A DNA stretch of 64,000 nt from a bacterium (GTDB lineage: Bacteria; Patescibacteria; Dojkabacteria; JAKAPS01; JAJZLI01). This document shows, piece by piece, positions 59,626 to 64,000 of this stretch. The notes beneath the pieces are model-generated. The model was not told the DNA's origin, ran no database searches, and worked only from the letters and a program-made list of their open reading frames with translations. Each line of letters starts with the position of its first letter. The stretch's first letter is position 1. The DNA is taken from positions 18,668 through 82,667 of the forward strand of contig JAJZWL010000003.1 in NCBI GenBank assembly GCA_021846685.1, given 5' to 3'. Both the position numbers and the translations under genes were made by a program.

Positions 59626-60597
59626 ATGGATCCAATTATACTAGATCATAAAAAAGATTTTCTATTAAATCTTTTAAACAATAATTATAGTAATGAAACT
59701 ATATATAATTATAAGAGAGATTTATCTTTATTTGAATTATTTTTAACATTTAAAAATATTGAATTTGAAAATATTGGCAAAAATGATATTGTCATATTTA
59801 AAGACTTTTTACGTACTGGTGAGTATATAAATATATTAAAATTGGATACAAATAATGTCCATAATTTCAGTAAAGATTCTAAAGGTAATCTTTCTCCTAG
59901 ATCTATTAATAGAGTATTATCATCTCTTAGAACATATATTAGATATTTAATAGATTTTGATTTAGATTTTCCTATATCTCCAGAAGTAATTAAGTTAATT
60001 AAAACAGAAAAAAAATCATCTCAAGTTGCAGAATTTGATGAACTTATAAGATTAATAGAATTTCCTTCTATTTATGAGAAAAATGATTTCGTAAAATTAA
60101 GAAATAGAGCTATATTAGAGACTTTATTTTCTACAGGTATGCGAATTTCAGAACTTGTATCTTTGAATAAAGATCAAATTAATGATGATGGAAAAATCTA
60201 TGTTTTAGGAAAAGGAAGAAAACAAAGATTTGTGTATCTTACTGAAAGAGCCAAGAAAAATATTTTTAATTATTTAGAATTACGAAATGATGAAAATAAT
60301 GCCCTATTTGTTCCAATAAGAGGAGGGAGAAATGGAAATGTAAATTCAAGAATATCTACTAATTATATTCAGGATAAGATTTCTTTTTATAGAAAAAAAA
60401 TAGGAATAATAGTTCCTACGAGTGCTCATAGTTTAAGACATGGTTTTGCTACTTATTTAGCTGAAAAAGGTGCTAATGCAGTTGCAATTCAAATACTTTT
60501 GGGTCACGAATCTTTACAGACTACAAATAAATATATGCATGCTTCTGATAAATATGCAGAAGAAACTCATAAAAAGTATCATCCATTAAAAGAATAA
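59626..60597 (+). CDS. tyrosine recombinase, XerC/XerD type
   Basis: This is a site-specific recombinase that acts on dif-like sites. The 323-residue product has an N-terminal SAM-like DNA-binding domain (about 6-115) and a catalytic domain. The catalytic residues are Arg in STGMRISELVSLN, His-x-x-Arg in HSLRHGFATYLAEKG, His in LGHESLQTTNKYMH and the nucleophile Tyr just after. It is the right size for a chromosomal Xer. Whether it is XerC, XerD or a single-recombinase system cannot be told by eye, and only this gene is in the window. Confidence 0.9.
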   Translation: MDPIILDHKKDFLLNLLNNNYSNETIYNYKRDLSLFELFLTFKNIEFENIGKNDIVIFKDFLRTGEYINILKLDTNNVHNFSKDSKGNLSPRSINRVLSSLRTYIRYLIDFDLDFPISPEVIKLIKTEKKSSQVAEFDELIRLIEFPSIYEKNDFVKLRNRAILETLFSTGMRISELVSLNKDQINDDGKIYVLGKGRKQRFVYLTERAKKNIFNYLELRNDENNALFVPIRGGRNGNVNSRISTNYIQDKISFYRKKIGIIVPTSAHSLRHGFATYLAEKGANAVAIQILLGHESLQTTNKYMHASDKYAEETHKKYHPLKE

Positions 60598-60601
60598 ATT
60601 T

Positions 60602-60943
60602 TTAATTACAACCAGGTTGTGAGTTATTATAATTAGGTTTAACTGGGTTATCATTATATTTATTTATTATACTTCCACTTCCTGGATAATAGGTACACAA
60701 TGTTCCCCCATTATTATAAATTGAATATTGGAATACACTAGGTACTGATGTTAATGATTGCTCTTTTAATTGTACTTGCTTTGATGTTCCTCTATATTGA
60801 GAATATGCATTTATTATATATTGTTGTATAAATTGAGGAGTACTACTAGCATACTCTTTTTTACTTGAAAATAAAAATGATACTAATATAAGAGATACGA
60901 CAAATATAGATAAAACGATGTATTTTATATTATGTTTATTCAT
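60602..60943 (-). CDS. small membrane-anchored exported protein
   Basis: The 113-residue protein begins MNKHNIKYIVLSIFVVSLILVS, a basic start and one hydrophobic helix that may be a signal anchor. The remaining 80 residues are polar, rich in Asn, Ser, Tyr and Gln, with two cysteines that could form a disulfide (CTYYPGSG near 83 and the C-terminal GCN). I recognise no family. It is transcribed opposite to its neighbours, lying between the recombinase and the polymerase-TPR gene. Confidence 0.5.
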   Translation of the reverse strand: MNKHNIKYIVLSIFVVSLILVSFLFSSKKEYASSTPQFIQQYIINAYSQYRGTSKQVQLKEQSLTSVPSVFQYSIYNNGGTLCTYYPGSGSIINKYNDNPVKPNYNNSQPGCN

Positions 60944-61032
60944 TGTTATTTTAACTTTTAATACATTTATAATATAATATATGTTATCTTAAAGTAAAGG
61001 GGTATCTTAAATCTATTGCATTAGTATAAATA

Positions 61033-62991
61033 ATGAAGAAGTTATTAAATAAAATTTTTAATCCACCATTGGATATTCTTGTTTTTAAAATATATATATA
61101 TTGGTTTCTATTAGGAATATCTATATTTATATTTTTTTCTAATTATATTTCTAGTATATTTGCATCATTAGTCCTTCTAATTTTTTCGTCTGGTTTTTTT
61201 ATCTTAAGATATTTAAGAGGAGATATAAAATTACCATCTAAATTCGCATACTTATTCCCTATTTTCATTCTTATATCAATTTTATCTGTTTTTTTTAGTG
61301 TTGATAAATATGCTTCTATATTAAGTTTAATTATATATATTTCTTTATTTATAATATTTATTCTTTCTTTTGATATTTTATCTAAGTCAAAGATTTTGCA
61401 GTGGTTCTTATCGTGGTTATTATTTGTAGGATCTATATTTTCTATTATAGGACTAGTTTATTATTTTGAAGGATTCAGTAAATATTTTGTAGGTACATTA
61501 AATAATTCTTTTGTATCTAGCGCCTTCTTACTTTTGCTTATACCAATTTCTTTTTATTTTTATATTTTTTCTAATAAAATTTCATTAAAAATAATCACTC
61601 TGATCTCTTCATCTCTTTTAGTAATATCTTTATTCTTAACATTTTCATATTTTGGATATATTGCTTTATTAATAGAATTGATATGTATATTCTTTATTTT
61701 AAGGGAATATTGGATAAAAGATTTATTAAAAATTTTTGTATTAATAATATTTATAGCTTTACTTTTTATTGCTATTTTTAATCACCACAAACCTTTTAAT
61801 ACTTTCTATAATAAGTCTAGTAATATAACATCTGTTTTGAATATATCTTCAAATCAAAGAATTGCCTTATATAAAAATGAATGGAATATTTTTCTTAAAA
61901 GACCTATATTAGGCTATGGTGTAGGTACTGTCTCTGATATATTTAAAAAATATGAATATTCTCCTTGGTTATATATTAATCATGGTTATAATTTTTTTAT
62001 AGATATATTTTTGGAAGTAGGTATATTTGGAGGATTATCCTTTTTAATCTTTTTCGCATTTATTTTATATAAAGGTTTTTCAAATATATTTTCGAATTCT
62101 AAATACTTGAAATATCAAAAAAAATCCCCTGATAATTTTATATTCATTCCAATATTTATCTCTATTTTAGGTGTCATATTTTATTCTTTTTTTAATAATG
62201 ACTTATCGAGTATTGCTATCTTATTACCTTTATTTATATTTGTAGGAATTATATTTAATTATTTTACAACTGAATATAAAGTTTTAAATGGAGTTTCTCG
62301 TATTATGTTTATACTATCTATTCTTTTAGTATTTGTCTCTTTTGATATGTATTTATCAGGTATATTTTACAATAATGGTATAAAAATTTTGGATGGTAAT
62401 TTAAATATTACTAAACCTCAAGTAAATACTGCTCTAAGCTATTTTAATAATTCTTCTTTGTTATTTCCTTTTAATTATAATACATACAATGAAAAAGGAA
62501 TTAGTTATGAATATTTAAAAGAATATAGTAGTGCTATATCTAATTTTAAAACATCATTAAGTATTAATACTTATAATCCAAATACAAATTATGAATTAGG
62601 GAAAGCATATTATTTTAGTAGTAAGTATAAAAAATCATTATTATACTTTAAAGATGCCTATAATTTTAATAAGTTATATTCACCTGAATATGATTTGTCT
62701 TTAGGAGAATATTATACATTTAGACATCAAAAGAATAAAGCAATAAAGGTATATAAAGAATCTTTAAAATCTTTCCCATTAAAAAATAAATTATATGAGA
62801 AATATTCGCAAATTTTTAATAATAATGGATTTAACAATAATCTTTCATCTATTTATTCTGATTTATATTCAATAACAAAGAATAAATATTATTATAATTT
62901 ATACAAAAAGTTATCTCCTCTACAAATACAAATAAAAAATAATAGTAAAGTTACTACAAAAGTTAAAGTTAAGACTCCAGTAAAAAAATAA
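61033..62991 (+). CDS. O-antigen polymerase/ligase-like protein with C-terminal TPR
   Basis: The 652-residue product has about a dozen hydrophobic helices in the first 450 residues. A periplasmic segment near 280-330 contains the RPILGYGVGTVSDIF and SPWLYINHGYNFFIDIF stretches of the Wzy_C family. The last 190 residues are soluble with two or three TPR-like helical pairs (for example NTYNEKGISYEYLKEYSSAISNFK and YELGKAYYFSSKYKKSLLYFKDAY). Polymerase-plus-TPR proteins are common in Patescibacteria. The glycan substrate is unknown. A shorter paralogue is at 1301-2629. Confidence 0.75.
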   Translation: MKKLLNKIFNPPLDILVFKIYIYWFLLGISIFIFFSNYISSIFASLVLLIFSSGFFILRYLRGDIKLPSKFAYLFPIFILISILSVFFSVDKYASILSLIIYISLFIIFILSFDILSKSKILQWFLSWLLFVGSIFSIIGLVYYFEGFSKYFVGTLNNSFVSSAFLLLLIPISFYFYIFSNKISLKIITLISSSLLVISLFLTFSYFGYIALLIELICIFFILREYWIKDLLKIFVLIIFIALLFIAIFNHHKPFNTFYNKSSNITSVLNISSNQRIALYKNEWNIFLKRPILGYGVGTVSDIFKKYEYSPWLYINHGYNFFIDIFLEVGIFGGLSFLIFFAFILYKGFSNIFSNSKYLKYQKKSPDNFIFIPIFISILGVIFYSFFNNDLSSIAILLPLFIFVGIIFNYFTTEYKVLNGVSRIMFILSILLVFVSFDMYLSGIFYNNGIKILDGNLNITKPQVNTALSYFNNSSLLFPFNYNTYNEKGISYEYLKEYSSAISNFKTSLSINTYNPNTNYELGKAYYFSSKYKKSLLYFKDAYNFNKLYSPEYDLSLGEYYTFRHQKNKAIKVYKESLKSFPLKNKLYEKYSQIFNNNGFNNNLSSIYSDLYSITKNKYYYNLYKKLSPLQIQIKNNSKVTTKVKVKTPVKK

Positions 62992-62992
62992 A

Positions 62993-64000
62993 TTAATTAC
63001 TTTCTATGGTAGATACAATATCATCTTTATTAAGGTTAATAAGTTTTACACCGGATGTATGTCTATTATGAGTAGGAATTGATTTAAGTTCCATTTTTAT
63101 AATTTGACCTTTATTTGAAATTATTAAAATTTCATTATTGTCACTGTTTATAATTTTCATTGAAGCAATCTTTCCTGTTTTATCATTTATTTTTGAAGCA
63201 AATACTCCCTTTCCTCCTCTTAATTGAGTATTATACTTTCCTACTGGAGTTTTCTTTCCAAATCCTTTTTCACTAACAATTAATACTTCTGTTTTATCTT
63301 CTACAATTCCAACCCCAACTACTTCATTATCATGAGACATTTTAATTGCTCTTACTCCTCTAGAAGCTCTCCCAGTTTCTCTTACATCTTTTTCTTTAAA
63401 TCTAATAGAATTGGCATTTCTTGTTACAACTATAATTTCTTTTTCTCCATTTGTTTTTTCAACCCATTTTAATAAGTCATCTTTATCTAATTTAATAGCA
63501 ATAATTCCATTCTTTCTAATATTAGTAAGATTTGATATTTTGGTTTTTTTTACAATACCTTTTTTAGTAGTCATAAATAAATATTTAGTATTAATATCTG
63601 CTTTATCGAGTGTTATAACAGCATTAATATTTTCGCCTCCTTCTAAATTGATAAAATTTACCATAGGTTGACCTTTAGCTACTCTTGAAAATTCTGGAAT
63701 TTCATATACTTTTGATTGAAATACTCTTCCTTTATTTGAAAAGAATAAGATATCATTTAATGTACTAGTCATTATTGCATGTGAAATCACATCTTCCTCT
63801 TTTGTAGTCATTCCCATAATACCTTTTCCTCCTCTATTTTGTACTCTATATGTATCTGGAGATATCCTTTTTATATATCCACTTTTACTTATAGTAATAA
63901 GAGTTTCTTTATCTTCGATAATATCTTGAATTTCAAATTCTCCTACTTTTGAATTAATAACTTTAGTTAATCTATTATCTCCATATTTTTGAATTATTTC
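62993..64000 (-). CDS. gyrA: DNA gyrase subunit A, C-terminal part (truncated by the window edge)
   Basis: The reading frame is open to the window end, so this is the 335-residue C-terminal piece of gyrase A. It shows the beta-pinwheel repeats, for example GDNRLTKV, KKGIVKKTKISNL, EKGFGKKTPV and NKGQIIKMELKSIP. The GyrA box region reads YRVQNRGGKG, with Asn for the second residue of QRRGGRG. ParC lacks this box, so gyrA is the better call. The upstream part with the catalytic Tyr is outside the window. Confidence 0.9.
   Translation of the reverse strand, partial: EIIQKYGDNRLTKVINSKVGEFEIQDIIEDKETLITISKSGYIKRISPDTYRVQNRGGKGIMGMTTKEEDVISHAIMTSTLNDILFFSNKGRVFQSKVYEIPEFSRVAKGQPMVNFINLEGGENINAVITLDKADINTKYLFMTTKKGIVKKTKISNLTNIRKNGIIAIKLDKDDLLKWVEKTNGEKEIIVVTRNANSIRFKEKDVRETGRASRGVRAIKMSHDNEVVGVGIVEDKTEVLIVSEKGFGKKTPVGKYNTQLRGGKGVFASKINDKTGKIASMKIINSDNNEILIISNKGQIIKMELKSIPTHNRHTSGVKLINLNKDDIVSTIESN

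Noticed and set aside
58645..60990. Classical 28-bp dif sequence in short palindromic AT stretches around the Xer gene (for example 58651-58676 and 60962-60985).
   Set aside because: They have no 11-6-11 pattern with matching arms; only the 58192-58237 repeat has a clear symmetric form.
1..64000. CRISPR array, prophage, insertion sequence or anti-phage defence genes.
   Set aside because: No spaced direct repeats, transposase, integrase with cargo, phage structural or Cas-like genes were seen; the Xer-type gene has the size and motifs of a chromosomal recombinase.
1..64000. UGA reassigned to Gly or Trp.
   Set aside because: TGA ends hisS, the YqeY gene and the CDGSH gene with tight overlaps to the next start, and Trp is encoded by TGG with a single CCA anticodon tRNA.

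Overview
The window is a 64 kb piece of a compact, strongly AT-rich bacterial chromosome using the standard genetic code: TGA ends hisS, the GatB/YqeY-like gene and the CDGSH gene, while TGG encodes Trp. It is almost wall-to-wall core genes with overlapping or nearly abutting ends. Biosynthetic pathways are absent, but peptidoglycan/rod-shape genes, PilN/PilO-type proteins, an LCP-LytR_C protein, an RNHCP protein, a PEGA protein and two O-antigen-polymerase-like proteins are present. This suits a reduced-genome member of the Candidate Phyla Radiation (Patescibacteria). That placement is inference; the exact phylum cannot be read from this window. UGA-as-Gly lineages are excluded by the TGA stops, and Mollicutes are unlikely because of the wall genes and the code.

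Layout. 1-1302: a probable small RNA with its own promoter and terminator, then rplJ-rplL behind an L10-leader-like hairpin. 1301-5160: a minus-strand MreB paralogue plus O-antigen-ligase-like pair, divergent from a PEGA-domain protein. 5166-6590: tRNA-Arg, an unusually long ndk, then a 666-base gap holding a relic of a leucine-rich-repeat gene. 6591-10378: a minus-strand information operon, tRNA-Thr, tRNA-Tyr, tRNA-Thr, rpmG, tRNA-Trp, secE, nusG, rplK, rplA, rho, which retains an ancient bacterial order; secE (GTG start) and rpmG are short and easily missed. 10580-13501: an M50 protease, rpmB and priA.

13555-35991 is a long plus-strand run: mreBCD-PBP2-topA; rpsB-tsf-frr-rseP; HIT-rpsU-yqeY-ybeY-pth-mfd; trpS-hisS-dnaX-ybaB-recR-cysS-pcnB-ychF. 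36035-36447 is a minus-strand tmRNA. 36561-38051 holds pilN- and pilO-like genes. 38250-48632 is rpoB-rpoC-rpsL-rpsG-fusA. 48714-57786 has tRNA-Leu, efp, an M16 peptidase, a DksA/TraR-type zinc protein, an RluD-type synthase, RNHCP, LCP-LytR_C, yebC, ruvCAB and membrane proteins. 57787-58698 is a gene-free gap with a 20-bp-arm inverted repeat around a 6-bp centre and a consensus DnaA-box 9-mer. 58699-62991 carries a CDGSH/flavin-reductase pair, a Xer-type recombinase, a small anchored protein and a polymerase-TPR fusion. The window closes inside gyrA on the minus strand.

Working together, the genes cover transcription, ribosome assembly and rescue, replication, recombination and repair, wall elongation and surface-polymer export. 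The points most worth checking are the dif-like inverted repeat near the Xer gene, the predicted intrinsic rifampicin resistance of RpoB, the uncharacterised small RNA beside rplJ, the attenuator-like rpoB leader, a slippery A8 tract at the domain III/IV boundary of dnaX, an Mfd lacking its C-terminal domain, promoters placed to give leaderless mRNAs, and the CDGSH-flavoreductase pair.
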